DNA of 64,000 nucleotides from Antarctobacter heliothermus (GCF_002237555.1 NZ_CP022540.1:3353001-3417000), one strand, 5' to 3'; counted from the stretch's first letter, positions 39,619 to 49,660 are shown. Numbers and translations: made by a program. Notes: generated from the sequence alone by a model not told the origin.

Positions 39619-40083
39619 ATGAAAACCTTCTCTGCAACTCCGGCAGACATCGACAAGAAATGGATCGTGATCGACGCCGAAGGCGTTGTTCTCGGCCGCC
39701 TCGCCTCGATCGTCGCCATGCGCCTGCGCGGCAAGCATAAACCGTCCTTCACGCCTCACATGGATATGGGTGACAATGTCATCATCGTGAACGCGGACAA
39801 GATTCAGCTGACCGGCAAGAAGCGCGACGAAAACTTCTACTGGCACACAGGCCACCCCGGCGGGATCAAATCGCGCACCAAGGCACAGATCCTTGAGGGT
39901 GCCCACCCTGAGCGCGTGGTCTATCAGGCCGTCAAGCGCATGCTGCCGGGCAACCGCCTGTCGCGTCAGGTGCTGACCAACCTGCGGATCTACGCCAGCG
40001 CCGAGCATCCGCACGATGCCCAGAACCCCGAAGTTCTGGACGTGAAATCAAAGAACTCCAAGAACACCCGGGTATCGAAATAA
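39619..40083 (+). CDS. rplM: 50S ribosomal protein L13
   Basis: 154 residues. Full-length bacterial L13: [38 protein letters not shown] and [18 protein letters not shown]. It binds 23S rRNA early in assembly. The ATG at 39619 gives the family start. The stop overlaps the rpsI start (TAATG), the conserved rplM-rpsI pair. Confidence 0.98.
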   Translation: MKTFSATPADIDKKWIVIDAEGVVLGRLASIVAMRLRGKHKPSFTPHMDMGDNVIIVNADKIQLTGKKRDENFYWHTGHPGGIKSRTKAQILEGAHPERVVYQAVKRMLPGNRLSRQVLTNLRIYASAEHPHDAQNPEVLDVKSKNSKNTRVSK

Positions 40084-40571
40084 TGGCTGATCAGATCAAC
40101 TCTCTCGAAGAGCTGGGCGCCGCAGCAGGCGTCGATGCCGCGGTTGTCCTCGATGAGGCCCCGCGTGAGCCGGTTCGTGACGAACTGGGCCGGTCCTATG
40201 CCACTGGCAAGCGGAAAGACGCGGTTGCTCGCGTCTGGATCAAGCCGGGCTCCGGCAAGGTCGTGGTGAACGGCAAGGACATGGACAAGTACTTTGCACG
40301 TCCGGTTCTGCAACTGATCCTGCGCCAGCCGATGCAGGTTGCCGGAGTCGAAGGCGAATTCGACGTCATGGCAACCGTCAAGGGCGGTGGCCTGACCGGT
40401 CAGGCCGGTGCGGTCAAGCACGGCATCTCGAAGGCGCTGCAGCTGTACAATCCCAGCCTGCGCGGCGCGCTGAAGGCGGCAGGCTTCCTGACCCGCGACA
40501 GCCGTGTCGTTGAACGTAAGAAGTTCGGTAAGCGCAAAGCGCGTCGTTCGTTCCAGTTCTCCAAGCGCTAA
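40083..40571 (+). CDS. rpsI: 30S ribosomal protein S9
   Basis: 162 residues; the ~30-residue acidic N-terminal extension is normal for alphaproteobacteria. Core motifs [18 protein letters not shown] and [19 protein letters not shown] are present, and the Lys/Arg-rich end SFQFSKR reaches the P-site tRNA. It starts within the rplM stop codon. Confidence 0.98.
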   Translation: MADQINSLEELGAAAGVDAAVVLDEAPREPVRDELGRSYATGKRKDAVARVWIKPGSGKVVVNGKDMDKYFARPVLQLILRQPMQVAGVEGEFDVMATVKGGGLTGQAGAVKHGISKALQLYNPSLRGALKAAGFLTRDSRVVERKKFGKRKARRSFQFSKR

Positions 40572-40593
40572 GTCGTTTCGGACAATCCAATTG

Positions 40594-40625
40594 CAGGGGC
40601 CCTTTGGGGCCCCTTCTTTTTTGTT
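40594..40625 (+). terminator. terminator of rplM-rpsI
   Basis: GGGGCC-CTTTGG-GGCCCC followed by TTCTTTTTTG. Confidence 0.88.
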
Positions 40626-40630
40626 TTGTG

Positions 40631-40692
40631 GGAAGGGGCGCTGCCCCGCTTGCCTGCGGCAAGCCCCCCGGGATATTTGAAGACAGAAGAAA
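40631..40692 (+). repeat. extragenic GC-rich repeat, copy C
   Basis: GGGGCGCTGCCCC, a TTGC/GCAA hairpin, CCCCCCGGGATATTT and the tail ACAGAAGAAA; same design as copy A at 22501. Confidence 0.7.
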
Positions 40693-40704
40693 CTGGGGGC
40701 GCGG

Positions 40705-41811
40705 ATGGACATCGTCGGGATCGAGGATGCGGGGCAACTGGCGCGGGTTGTGTCGGGGGATTTGGACCCTGCGCGGCTGACGCTGTTTTCGACCATGAAG
40801 AACGAGATGGGGTTTCTGCCGGCCTGGTTGGCGCATCACCGCGCGATCGGGTTTGAACAGTTTCTGATTTGGGACGATGCCTCGGACGATGGTTCATCTG
40901 CGTATCTGACTGCGCAGCCGGATGTCGTGGTCATGCGGTCGGATCTCAGTTTCGGTGCGTTGTTGCGGTATCGCGATCCTGATGGAGAGGTGCGTGAGGA
41001 ACGGACCGGAACCTATTTCAAGATCGCGCTGCCGCATTTGTTCTTTGACGGTGCGTTTGTCGGCTATGTGGATGCGGATGAATTCCTGATCTTGCCGCCG
41101 GGCGTGGCGTCTATTGGCGAGGTGGTCGCTCGGTTGGCGGATGAGGGGGCGCCGTCGGCTGTGGCCTCTGTAGTGGAGTTCTTTCCGGCCTCGGCATCGG
41201 GGTTGGAGGGCGCGCTGCCGCAAAGCTTCTCGGATTTGCTCGCGGCCTATCCGTATTTTCAAGGCGAGGCATTGGTGCGTTTGCGGGCCGGTGCGCAGCC
41301 AGAGTTGTTGGGGAAATCAAAAACATCTCGTCTTTTCAAAGCGTTTGTCGTCAAACCTAAAGTCACTCGTCGCGGCTGGCAGCGGGTCTGGATGTCTTCG
41401 AAAGACAAGAAGGCGCAGGCGTTTCAGAAATCTCCGCGGCACAAGACGCCGCTGGTGCGCCGCGATTCACAAAGCCGCTTGACCGGATCGCATTACGGCA
41501 ATCTGCCGCCGTCGTCTGAGGTTTTGCTGACTGTGGCGCATTTTGTTTTTACCGCGCAGTTTGCGGATAAAATCGCGCGGGCGACGGAATGGGGCGCGCA
41601 TGCCAATGGTGCCGCAAAGTACCGATACTATGCGGAGTTACTGGACAAGATGCGCGGTGTCGAGAACGGGTTTCTGGATGACAATTCCGTGGCTTATGAG
41701 GGGCCGCAGCAATTGATCGACTGTGGGCTCATGCGCTGGCAAGTGGAGGTCTCAGGTTGGACTGGTCAGCGCGAAACGAGCGGAGGGCCAGACCTCGGAA
41801 ATTTGGGGTAA
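40705..41811 (+). CDS. glycosyltransferase family 2-like protein (Glyco_tranf_2_4 type)
   Basis: 368 residues. The N-terminal KNEMGFLPAWLAHHRAIG and FLIWDDASDDGSSAYL are the nucleotide-sugar fold of this family; the DxD-type metal site is YVDADEFLIL. It acts on an unknown acceptor, probably an envelope glycan. The final ~20 codons overlap, tail to tail, the sulfotransferase gene on the other strand and read as low-homology sequence, so the original end may have been nearer residue 348. Confidence 0.85.
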   Translation: MDIVGIEDAGQLARVVSGDLDPARLTLFSTMKNEMGFLPAWLAHHRAIGFEQFLIWDDASDDGSSAYLTAQPDVVVMRSDLSFGALLRYRDPDGEVREERTGTYFKIALPHLFFDGAFVGYVDADEFLILPPGVASIGEVVARLADEGAPSAVASVVEFFPASASGLEGALPQSFSDLLAAYPYFQGEALVRLRAGAQPELLGKSKTSRLFKAFVVKPKVTRRGWQRVWMSSKDKKAQAFQKSPRHKTPLVRRDSQSRLTGSHYGNLPPSSEVLLTVAHFVFTAQFADKIARATEWGAHANGAAKYRYYAELLDKMRGVENGFLDDNSVAYEGPQQLIDCGLMRWQVEVSGWTGQRETSGGPDLGNLG

Positions 41812-42612
41812 GCGTTGGGCCACGGCCCGGTAGACCGGGGCATAGTGACGGGCGATTTCAGCCTCAAGATCCTCGGAGACACCAGTGCCCTTGGCGCGAC
41901 TGTTGACTGATCGCATCCCCGCTTGGGGGTCAATCGGCACATCGGCAAAGCGGGCCAGATCCGCGATACCGTTGGCGGTGAACAGGGTTTCAAACGTGGT
42001 CACAAAGCAATTTTGGGGGGCAAACACGGCCTCGATGGCGTCCAGTGTCAGGTCATAGCGACTACGCGCCTCTGCTTCTTCGCTAGCGTAAAAGTCCGTC
42101 AGTGGTGCATCGTTTTCGGCGCTTTGCGTGCGGCGGCCCTTTTCCATTTCCATCCGGAGGTGCGAGCGCAGGCGGTCCACAGGATCTCGCATGGAGAACA
42201 AGACCTTGACGGGGATGCCGCGGGTCGCAAACCCATCGCGTATCCGGGTCAGGATCTCTGGGGACAAAGCCGAATAGGACGGAGTGATGTCGCCGGTGCG
42301 GGTCACGCCGGGTTGGGCCAGAATCCCCGCGAAATAGTCGAAATAGGCGTTCTCGGAGCGCTGTAACCGCCAGCGCAGGTGGGCGGCCGGTTCAGGCGCG
42401 CCAAGGGCCACCTTGGTGCGGGCGCGCAGCTTGCCCAGAAACGACGGCTCAGGCGTGCGGTAACGGGCAAAGACGCCGCCAAGTCGGTGTTCCCAAGTCT
42501 GATACTCACCCAAGCGTCCGAAATCGGACCCCGGTTGGCGCGCCAGATAGGCCTGAATCCAGGACGATCCGCATTTCTGTCCGCCCAGGCCCAGAAAGAA
42601 GGTCTTGGTCAT
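41752..42612 (-). CDS. sulfotransferase-family protein
   Basis: 286 residues. The 5'-phosphosulfate loop LGGQKCGSSWIQAYLA is at the N-terminus and the 3'-phosphate site FSMRDPVDRLRSHL near residue 140, as in PAPS-dependent sulfotransferases. It may sulfate a glycan or lipid made with the convergent glycosyltransferase; this rests on position only. Tail-to-tail overlap of 60 bases with that gene. Confidence 0.85.
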   Translation of the reverse strand: MTKTFFLGLGGQKCGSSWIQAYLARQPGSDFGRLGEYQTWEHRLGGVFARYRTPEPSFLGKLRARTKVALGAPEPAAHLRWRLQRSENAYFDYFAGILAQPGVTRTGDITPSYSALSPEILTRIRDGFATRGIPVKVLFSMRDPVDRLRSHLRMEMEKGRRTQSAENDAPLTDFYASEEAEARSRYDLTLDAIEAVFAPQNCFVTTFETLFTANGIADLARFADVPIDPQAGMRSVNSRAKGTGVSEDLEAEIARHYAPVYRAVAQRLPQISEVWPSARFALTSPT

Positions 42613-42671
42613 GGTTGCTCCATCGTCTCTGTCAGATGGGTTCTAGCCTATTGCGGCTGCGGGGTCGCGGC

Positions 42672-43295
42672 TCATTTGTCCGCAGGCAACAGGCCCAGTC
42701 CGCGCAGGTAGACGCCGATCCCGGTTTCCAGCAGATCCTCGGGCGGAAAGGGCGCCTGACTGCCGGGTGAATTGCGCGCGAACAGTTCGACAACCCCGTG
42801 CGACAAGGCCCAGATATGGGCGGAAAACATCGCTGGCGGCGGACGCTTTTCCGGCGGGATATGCTGCGAGAGCCGTTCGGCAGCCTTTTCCAGCACACCG
42901 CGCGCCCGCGCGGACACCGCGGCCAATTCAGAGGAATGGTTGACCGAGATACCGGATTCGAACATTGCGATGTAGTGGCCGGGGTATTTGCGTGCAAAGG
43001 CCAGATAGGCGCGGCCCGTGGCCTCGAACGCGGCGAGATCGGACGGTTGGCCCTTTTCATAGGCATATTCCATGACATCGGCAAAGATCTCATAGCCTTG
43101 CAGCGCGGCCTCGGCGATCAGATCCTCACGTCCGGAAAAATGTCGGTAGACGGCGGCAGGCGTCACGCCCGCCTGTTTGGCCGCCTCTGACAAGGTAAAG
43201 CCGGTGGGGCCTTTTTCCTCGATCAGCTTCAGCGCGGCATCGACCAGCGCCTGGCGCAGGTTGCCGTGGTGATATCCGCGTTTCTTGATCATCAT
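42672..43295 (-). CDS. TetR-family transcriptional regulator
   Basis: 207 residues. The DNA-binding N-terminus is clear: HGNLRQALVDAALKLIEEKG and SEAAKQAGVTPAAVYRHF. The C-terminal ligand domain is of the WHG type (MFSAHIWALSHGVVELF). Target and ligand unknown. It lies between ppk2 and the sulfotransferase gene on the same strand. Confidence 0.9.
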   Translation of the reverse strand: MMIKKRGYHHGNLRQALVDAALKLIEEKGPTGFTLSEAAKQAGVTPAAVYRHFSGREDLIAEAALQGYEIFADVMEYAYEKGQPSDLAAFEATGRAYLAFARKYPGHYIAMFESGISVNHSSELAAVSARARGVLEKAAERLSQHIPPEKRPPPAMFSAHIWALSHGVVELFARNSPGSQAPFPPEDLLETGIGVYLRGLGLLPADK

Positions 43296-43311
43296 CGCAC
43301 GCGTGCGGCCC

Positions 43312-44181
43312 TCAGGCCGCCCAAATCTCTGGTCCGCCGAGGATCTTGGGGTCGACGGTTCCGATCGCCTTGGGGTCTTTGCGGGTATAGTCGAGATGGG
43401 TCAAAATGTAGCGAATGGCGGCTAGGCGCGCGCGCTTCTTGTCGTCCGAACGGACCACTGTCCAAGGTGCAACACTGGTGTGGCTGCGGGCCAGCGTTTC
43501 CTGAATAGCCGTTGAATAGGAATCCCACAGGGCCAGCCCCTCGACGTCAATGTTGCTAAGCTTCCACTGCTTTAGCGGATCGCTTTCGCGTTTGAGAAAG
43601 CGCCGCAACTGTTCGGCGCGGCCGACGTTGAGCCAGAACTTGAACAGGTGGATTCCCTCATCCACCAGCATCTTTTCGAAGTCGGGCACCTGATTGAAAA
43701 AATGTTCTCGCTGGTCATTGTCGCAAAAGCCAAAGACATGCTCGACGACGCCGCGGTTGTACCACGAGCGGTCGAAAAACACGATTTCGCCCGCGGCGGG
43801 CAGGTGGTCGATGTAGCGCTGGAAATACCATTGCGTCGCTTCGTGGTCCGACGGTTTGCCCAATGCCACCACACGCGCGCCGCGCGGATTCAGGTTCATG
43901 CGGAATCGTTTGATCGTGCCGCCCTTGCCGGCAGCATCGCGGCCTTCGAACACCAACACGACCCGTGCGCCGGATTCCTTTGCCCAGGCCTGCATCTTGA
44001 TCAGTTCGATCTGCAGCCGCTCCATCTCTTTGTCGTAGGCTTTGGTCTTCATCCCTTCGCTATAGGGATAGCCGGTGTCGATGATGTCATCCTTGTCGGC
44101 GCGGGTGATCGCCTCACGCACCGATTTCGGCGCGTCGTTCTGAAAGAAGTTGGAAATCGCGCCGTCGAAAAGGAGCGTCAT
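43312..44181 (-). CDS. ppk2: polyphosphate kinase 2 (class I type)
   Basis: 289 residues. It phosphorylates nucleoside diphosphates with polyphosphate. Walker A is [17 protein letters not shown], the lid [24 protein letters not shown] region follows, and Walker B is [16 protein letters not shown]. The C-terminus is complete. GGAGACC lies before the ATG. Confidence 0.93.
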   Translation of the reverse strand: MTLLFDGAISNFFQNDAPKSVREAITRADKDDIIDTGYPYSEGMKTKAYDKEMERLQIELIKMQAWAKESGARVVLVFEGRDAAGKGGTIKRFRMNLNPRGARVVALGKPSDHEATQWYFQRYIDHLPAAGEIVFFDRSWYNRGVVEHVFGFCDNDQREHFFNQVPDFEKMLVDEGIHLFKFWLNVGRAEQLRRFLKRESDPLKQWKLSNIDVEGLALWDSYSTAIQETLARSHTSVAPWTVVRSDDKKRARLAAIRYILTHLDYTRKDPKAIGTVDPKILGGPEIWAA

Positions 44182-44259
44182 AGGGGGTCTCCGTCCGTCT
44201 AAGTGACCGGCACTATGGGATGTTAAGCAGATTAACGCAAACGCTTCGAGCCGAATGGC

Positions 44260-45228
44260 CTAGCGCAGTCCGGCGCGGGTGGCGGCGCGGTGGATCGCCT
44301 CTATCACCGCGCCCGGGCGGGCGTGTTGTGGCATGTGGCCAACGTCCTCCAGCGCGGTCAGGTTGGCATCGGGCAGCAAATCTGCGGCTGCCACCGCGTG
44401 AATGTCAAACCCCACGGTCGTGTCAGCGGTGCCGTGCAGCAATTCCACTGGCAGGCTCAGCGTTGCATAGCGCGCTGACATCTCGGTCAGCGCAGCTCGC
44501 AGGTGGTACACCTGTCGTCCGTTGGCGCGGATCACATGCCGCTGCAGGCTGAGACCGGGGCCGACATGGGTCAGATAGCCCTCGGGCATGGATTGCGGGG
44601 CAAAGATGCCCTCGACCGCGTCGCGTGTGCGCATCGGGTCGATAAGCGCGGTCACGATTGGCGCGGCCAGCGCACCGCCCACCGCATTGCCCAGCAGCCG
44701 GTACTGGAAATCCAGCTTACCGGGCCACGGCATGATCGCGCCCCCCAGCGTGACAAGAGCCGCTGCGTCGTGGTCCAGCCCCCAGGCCATGGCGACCGCG
44801 CCGCCAAAGGAATGGCCGACGACAATCGGATTGCGGACCCCCAGTTGCACCGCCGCCGACGCCAGCAAGGCGGCCTGATCTTGCGGCGTTTCCGCATCGG
44901 TGTTGAACGCGCCGCGATGCTCGGCCCGGCGTCCGCTGTGGCCCAATCCGGGCCGGTCAAAGACCGTCACACGGTAGTCCTGTGCCAGTTTGTCGACGAG
45001 GTCGAAGGTAAAGTCGCGCAGGTTACCGCTGGCCCCGTGCAACAGCACCACATCCGGGCCGTTGCCGGTTTGAACATAGTGGATCGGCACGCCGTCCACC
45101 GTCACAAAGGCCCCCACCGCGGGCCAGCGTTCTAACGCTGCGGCCTCACGCGTACCCGCACGCCAATGCACCAATGCGCCACCGCCCACCAGCGACGCGA
45201 TAAGAATCGTTCCGATCATGCGCAGCAC
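44260..45228 (-). CDS. membrane-anchored alpha/beta hydrolase
   Basis: 322 residues. An N-terminal hydrophobic segment (about 5-22, GTILIASLVGGGALV) precedes the hydrolase: oxyanion loop VVLLHGASGNLRDF, nucleophile VGHSFGGAVAMAWG, the acid in LLHGTADTTVG and the His in DVGHMPQH. Substrate unknown. A GTG at 45228 has AGGA eight bases upstream; an ATG three codons later is possible, whereas a TTG inside metA is less likely. It follows metA on the same strand. Confidence 0.85.
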   Translation of the reverse strand: MLRMIGTILIASLVGGGALVHWRAGTREAAALERWPAVGAFVTVDGVPIHYVQTGNGPDVVLLHGASGNLRDFTFDLVDKLAQDYRVTVFDRPGLGHSGRRAEHRGAFNTDAETPQDQAALLASAAVQLGVRNPIVVGHSFGGAVAMAWGLDHDAAALVTLGGAIMPWPGKLDFQYRLLGNAVGGALAAPIVTALIDPMRTRDAVEGIFAPQSMPEGYLTHVGPGLSLQRHVIRANGRQVYHLRAALTEMSARYATLSLPVELLHGTADTTVGFDIHAVAAADLLPDANLTALEDVGHMPQHARPGAVIEAIHRAATRAGLR

Positions 45229-45253
45229 CGTTCTTGTCCTATCCGTCTGCCTG

Positions 45254-46180
45254 TCAGCGGGCCGTCCCAATGGAGGATAGCTCAAACGGGGTCGACTGGT
45301 AGATCTCGTTGATCCAGTTGCCGTAAAGCAGGTGCGCGTGGCTACGCCAGCGGTTCTGGGGGGGCAGGGCAGGGTTGTCGTTCGGATAGTAATTGGCCGG
45401 CACGTTGATCGGTGTGCCGCTCTCTATATCGCGATCATACTCTTCCTTGAGCGTGCCGCTGTCGTACTCCAGATGGTTGAAGATATAGAGCGCGCGGTGG
45501 CTCGGGTCTTCGATCAGGCAGGGGCCGGTTTCGGTGGAATCGATCAGGATCGGCAGACCGGCGGCGATCACCTCATCGCGGTGGATTTCGGTCCAGCGAG
45601 ACACAGGGATCACCATGTCGTCGGAAAAGCCCCGCAGGTAGGGAGAGGCAGGCGCTAGGTTCTGGTGGCGCACCGCGCCAAAGGCCTTGGCGTCCAGCAG
45701 ATGTTTCTGGACTCCGTGGAAATGGTTGATCATCGCCATGCCGCCCCAGCAGACGCCAAAGGTGGATTGCACATGGGTTTGGGTCCAGTCAAAGACCTGT
45801 GTCAGTTCATCCCAATAGGTGACTTCCTCGAACGGCAGGTGTTCGATGGGCGCGCCGGTGATGATCAGCCCGTCAAATTTTTCACCGCTGTCTGCCACGT
45901 CCGAAAACGGGCGATAGAAGTTTTCCATGTGTTCGGCGGCGGTATTCTTGGCCTGATGCTCGGTCATCCGGATCAGAGACAGTTCAATCTGTAGCGGGGT
46001 CGCCCCGATCAGCCGACAGAACTGGTTTTCTGTCTGGATCTTCTTCGGCATCAGGTTCAGCAACCCGATGCGCAGCGGGCGAATATCCTGACGAGCGGCG
46101 TGCTCTTCGGCCATAACCATGACCCCTTCACGCGTGAGCACGTCAAAGGCTGGCAGGTCGGAGGGCAGCTTAATGGGCAT
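45254..46180 (-). CDS. metA: homoserine O-acyltransferase MetA, predicted acetyl-CoA type
   Basis: 308 residues. First committed step of methionine synthesis. Catalytic Cys144 is in [11 protein letters not shown] and the His/Glu pair in FNHLEYDSG. At the position that sets acyl choice the sequence is TGAPIEHL: Glu113 aligns with Glu111 of acetyl-CoA-using MetA enzymes, whereas succinyl-using enzymes have Gly there. It is therefore more likely a homoserine O-acetyltransferase despite its name. The ATG at 46180 starts the conserved MPIKLP. Confidence 0.93.
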   Translation of the reverse strand: MPIKLPSDLPAFDVLTREGVMVMAEEHAARQDIRPLRIGLLNLMPKKIQTENQFCRLIGATPLQIELSLIRMTEHQAKNTAAEHMENFYRPFSDVADSGEKFDGLIITGAPIEHLPFEEVTYWDELTQVFDWTQTHVQSTFGVCWGGMAMINHFHGVQKHLLDAKAFGAVRHQNLAPASPYLRGFSDDMVIPVSRWTEIHRDEVIAAGLPILIDSTETGPCLIEDPSHRALYIFNHLEYDSGTLKEEYDRDIESGTPINVPANYYPNDNPALPPQNRWRSHAHLLYGNWINEIYQSTPFELSSIGTAR

Positions 46181-46256
46181 GTCAGGGGTCCTATTGCGAA
46201 GAGGCATTCAGATAGGGGATCGGCGGGAGAGGGACAAGGCGCGTGCGGACGCAGAC

Positions 46257-47114
46257 CTAGTCGGGCAGGGCGTTGGCGATCAGGTCGGTGAAATCCGCCT
46301 CATTCTGGACGCGCGCCATGTCTTCGGCCTCGACGGTGACGCCCCAGTTCCGCGCCATGCCTTCGTACAGCGGCTGGCGGTGCGCCAGCGCGCGGGCATA
46401 GGTCCAGCGGATAAAGGCATCCGGGTCAACCTTGTCCCCGGTCAGGCCGGTCTCCTCCAGATAGGCGTCCCAACCAGCGGCCAGAAAGTCCGGGCGATAG
46501 GCCATCGGTTTCGGTGCCTTGTCAAAGCGGCGGATCAGTTCATCGGTGTGGGCCTCGGTCCCGCGCACCCAGACCATCAACGCCTGCTGGCTCAGCGCGG
46601 TCAGGATCTCGTCCTGTTGGTCATCGGGGTCCACCCATTCACAGATGCTGCCGCCGGTGTCGCAGATAAAATGCGGATAGCCATAAAGGTCTTCGGCGCG
46701 AGAGATAAAGTATTCCGTGTCCAGCAGTGCCTGCCGTTCGGCGCGCTCAAACTGGGCCTGACGGCGACGGTATTCGGCCATCGGCAGGCCGCCCTTGGCG
46801 GGATCGCCGGGTTTACCCAGATAGGTCGACACCGGGGTCAGGTTGTGGAACGAGATGTTCGACCCGATGTAGATCGAATCCGTCATCAGCAGATCGCGCA
46901 GGAACGGCACCTGCATCGCGTGCCGCTTGGCGTTGTCGACGATGTACTCGCCCATGTAGCGGGTGCCGATGCGGTAATCGATCGAATAGTGAAACCAGCC
47001 GCCCGAACCGCGCAGCAGGTTCGACACATGGGTCTTGCCCAGGCCCGACATGGCAAAGAGAACCACACGTTTTTGCGGCGCATCGCGCCAGGCGCGGGCA
47101 TTGGGATACAGCAT
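46257..47114 (-). CDS. P-loop protein of unknown function
   Basis: 285 residues. The Walker A motif is VVLFAMSGLGKTHVSNLLR near residue 25; HFICDTGGSICEWV (about 150) may act as Walker B. The remainder (TRYMGEYIVDNAKRHAMQVP, YFISRAEDLYGYPHF) is well-formed coding sequence that I do not recognise beyond nucleoside-kinase-like P-loop proteins. Adjacent to metA on the same strand, 76 bases upstream. No function assigned. Confidence 0.75.
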   Translation of the reverse strand: MLYPNARAWRDAPQKRVVLFAMSGLGKTHVSNLLRGSGGWFHYSIDYRIGTRYMGEYIVDNAKRHAMQVPFLRDLLMTDSIYIGSNISFHNLTPVSTYLGKPGDPAKGGLPMAEYRRRQAQFERAERQALLDTEYFISRAEDLYGYPHFICDTGGSICEWVDPDDQQDEILTALSQQALMVWVRGTEAHTDELIRRFDKAPKPMAYRPDFLAAGWDAYLEETGLTGDKVDPDAFIRWTYARALAHRQPLYEGMARNWGVTVEAEDMARVQNEADFTDLIANALPD

Positions 47115-47171
47115 CGTTGATCTTTCGCTGACAGAGGTTTCCGCCCGAAGTAATCCCCGTGGCGGATGCCG

Positions 47172-48077
47172 TCAAACCCTCACCTTGCGCGTGTACAGCC
47201 GACCGTCCAGCACGCTGAGGCCCAGTGCCAGCAGCGCCAGCCCCGCATAGGCACCAGAGTGCAACTCTTCACCCCGCACCATAGCACCCAGGAAAATCGC
47301 CGTGGGCGGGATCAGCAGCGTGACCAGCAACAGGTTGCCAGACCCGGCCATCGCCAACACGCGGTAATACAACAGATAGGCCAGCGCCGTGGCGATCAGC
47401 GCATAGTAAAGAATGCCAACCCATGTGGCCGGGGCAAGCGCCAGCGACGGTGCGCCCTCGGCCAACAGCGTCACCGGCAGCATGATCACCGTGGAACAGG
47501 TCAACATCCCGGCAGCGGCAGACAGCGGCGCCAGACCACCCAGCCGGACACGCGCCCATGCCCCGGCGCAGGCGTATGACAATGTCCCGGCGATTACAGC
47601 CAATTGCGCGGTAGAGGTCAGGTCCAGCGTCAACAGTGCCGACGGCCCGATTGCCGTCACGACCCCGGCAAAGCCCAGCCCGACACCCAGCGCCTTGCGC
47701 GGCGTAAGCCGTTCGTCCGCAAAGACCATCGCCGCCACAACCACGCCAAAGATCGCCGTTGTTGCATTCAGGATAGAGGTCAGCCCGGTTGGAATGTGCA
47801 ACTGCCCCCACGCCATCAACGAAAACGGAATGGCGTTGTTCAGCAGTCCCATCGCGAACAGACTGATCCAGACCCGCCGCCCCTTGGGCAAGGGAATGCC
47901 GCGCAACAGGATCAGCGGCCAGAGGACAGCAGCGGCGATGCCAGTGCGAAACAGGACAGAGGTCAGCGGTCCGATCTCATCCAGTGCGGTGCGGATCGCC
48001 AGAAACGAGCCGCCCCAGATCAGGCTGAGCAGGATCAATTCAATCCAGGCGCGGGGGGAAAGGGATGTCTGTGTCAT
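47172..48077 (-). CDS. EamA/DMT-family transporter
   Basis: 301 residues with ten predicted membrane helices in two EamA halves: LLSLIWGGSFLAIRTALDE and LTSVLFRTGIAAAVLWPL in the first, LAYLLYYRVLAMAGSGNLLL in the second. Probably exports a metabolite or amino acid; substrate unknown. Confidence 0.88.
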   Translation of the reverse strand: MTQTSLSPRAWIELILLSLIWGGSFLAIRTALDEIGPLTSVLFRTGIAAAVLWPLILLRGIPLPKGRRVWISLFAMGLLNNAIPFSLMAWGQLHIPTGLTSILNATTAIFGVVVAAMVFADERLTPRKALGVGLGFAGVVTAIGPSALLTLDLTSTAQLAVIAGTLSYACAGAWARVRLGGLAPLSAAAGMLTCSTVIMLPVTLLAEGAPSLALAPATWVGILYYALIATALAYLLYYRVLAMAGSGNLLLVTLLIPPTAIFLGAMVRGEELHSGAYAGLALLALGLSVLDGRLYTRKVRV

Positions 48078-48138
48078 GTAAAACGGGTAGCCGGTGCAGG
48101 CATGTCAGGCGATCCGGAAATTGCGGTTTCAGTGCAGC

Positions 48139-48176
48139 AAAAAGAAAAACGCCCGGAACCTTGTGGCTCCGGGCGT
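48139..48176 (-). terminator. terminator of the FadL-type gene
   Basis: On the minus strand CGCCCGGA and TCCGGGCG arms around a ten-base loop, followed by TTTTTCTTTTT. Confidence 0.88.
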
Positions 48177-48207
48177 GTCCCTGTCGCTATGCCTGATGGG
48201 CCGCGCG

Positions 48208-49488
48208 TCAAAAGGTCATTTCAGCCTTGAAACCGATGCCGACGGCATGGTTGTCACGGAATTCGGCCGCCTTGATCCCGGCAACACCGGCATCCGCATC
48301 CCCCAGCCAGGAATAGTTGATCCCGCCGGAAATCTTGATTGGCCCGTCGGTGAACTGACCGCCAAAGGAAATCCCCTTAAGGCCGTCCGTTGGGCCCAGC
48401 GGCGACACGGTCTTGTTGCCGGTGGGCGGTTCATAGCTGACCGTCACCGATCCCGCGAAACGATCATTGAACCGCTTGGCAACACCCAGAGTAAAGCGGT
48501 GCGCGTCGTCCAGATTCACAAGGTCACTGCCCAACCGTGTCGGGATGATGTCCACTGCTGAAAACTCTGTCCAGCGATACGACGCGGTCACCAGAGTGCC
48601 CGGCGCAACCCCGGTCTGAAGTTCCAGATTGAAACTTTGCGGAGACACATAGCTGATCTGGTCATTATAGCCAGGCGTGGTGCTGTCAAAGGTGGTGCCC
48701 AGCAGATCCTCGCTGATGGTTGCGCTATGCTTGGATTCGAACCGGTAGGTGCCCGCGACACGCAGCGCGATATCAGGGATCTCATAGGCCGCGCCGATCA
48801 GGTAGTTCGGGCTTGTCGATTCCTTCATCCGAAAGGCATAGCCGCCGGTGGCGTTGAAACCGCCCACGACCCCGGCAACCGCGCCGCCCAAGGCCGCGGT
48901 GGTGCCCGCGCCATAGGTGGTGTCGATCAGGGTGGCCGCAGCGACATCGCCCCGCAGGGCAGCGCCCAGAACGGAGGAATCAAGCCCCGGAACCGTTGCG
49001 GCGACGCCTGCGGTCGCGATGGCCCCCGCGTAGGCCTGGCCGTTCAGCGACACGTCGGCATCGATGCTTTGTGCACCGATCCCGCCGAAGACGCTGATCC
49101 GGTCGGTGATCTTGTAACGGCCGACGATGGTCAGCGCATTGCTGTTGAGATCCGCCTTGGTGCCGCCAAGCGCCGAGGTCAGCGGATCGGCGTTGTAATC
49201 GACATCGACGCCATAGGGCTTGTCTGCGATGATAGACCAGTTAAACCGTTCATTGACCGAGTTGGTGAATGTCAGGCCGGTCTGAGAATAACGCTTGGCC
49301 ACATCATATCTGGCTCCGGCGGCATCTGTGCCAGTCACAGAGGGTGTTACCAGCCCAAAGGTCAGGGCGGCTGTGCCGTCCTCTGCGAAAATGGACGACA
49401 CGCTCTGACCAGAGCGATCCAGACCGGCGGCAAAGGCCGTTCCGGTGGTCAAGGCCAGCACACTGGCCCCCACAAACATGTTTTTCAT
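48208..49488 (-). CDS. FadL/OmpP1/TodX-family outer-membrane channel
   Basis: 426 residues. A signal peptide (1-21, ending TAFA) and a mature N-terminus with the FadL-type hatch pattern (LDRSGQSVSSIFAEDGTAAL), then many amphipathic strands and the terminal Phe in KAEMTF needed for outer-membrane insertion. The family takes up long-chain fatty acids or other hydrophobic molecules. An Ala/Gly-rich loop at about 150-215 is long. A strong terminator follows. Confidence 0.88.
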   Translation of the reverse strand: MKNMFVGASVLALTTGTAFAAGLDRSGQSVSSIFAEDGTAALTFGLVTPSVTGTDAAGARYDVAKRYSQTGLTFTNSVNERFNWSIIADKPYGVDVDYNADPLTSALGGTKADLNSNALTIVGRYKITDRISVFGGIGAQSIDADVSLNGQAYAGAIATAGVAATVPGLDSSVLGAALRGDVAAATLIDTTYGAGTTAALGGAVAGVVGGFNATGGYAFRMKESTSPNYLIGAAYEIPDIALRVAGTYRFESKHSATISEDLLGTTFDSTTPGYNDQISYVSPQSFNLELQTGVAPGTLVTASYRWTEFSAVDIIPTRLGSDLVNLDDAHRFTLGVAKRFNDRFAGSVTVSYEPPTGNKTVSPLGPTDGLKGISFGGQFTDGPIKISGGINYSWLGDADAGVAGIKAAEFRDNHAVGIGFKAEMTF

Positions 49489-49660
49489 TTTTACTATCCC
49501 TCATCCCCAGAGCGTGGGGTGTCTCCTGTCAAAAACGCTACTGGGCAATTCGGGAATGGGTCAATCTTTGACGGGACGTCAGCTAGTGCGCCCGCAACGT
49601 AGCGTCACGTTTTTGTAACAGCCCATAAGGATAGGGCCGGGGCGCGTTAACCTTTTGGGA

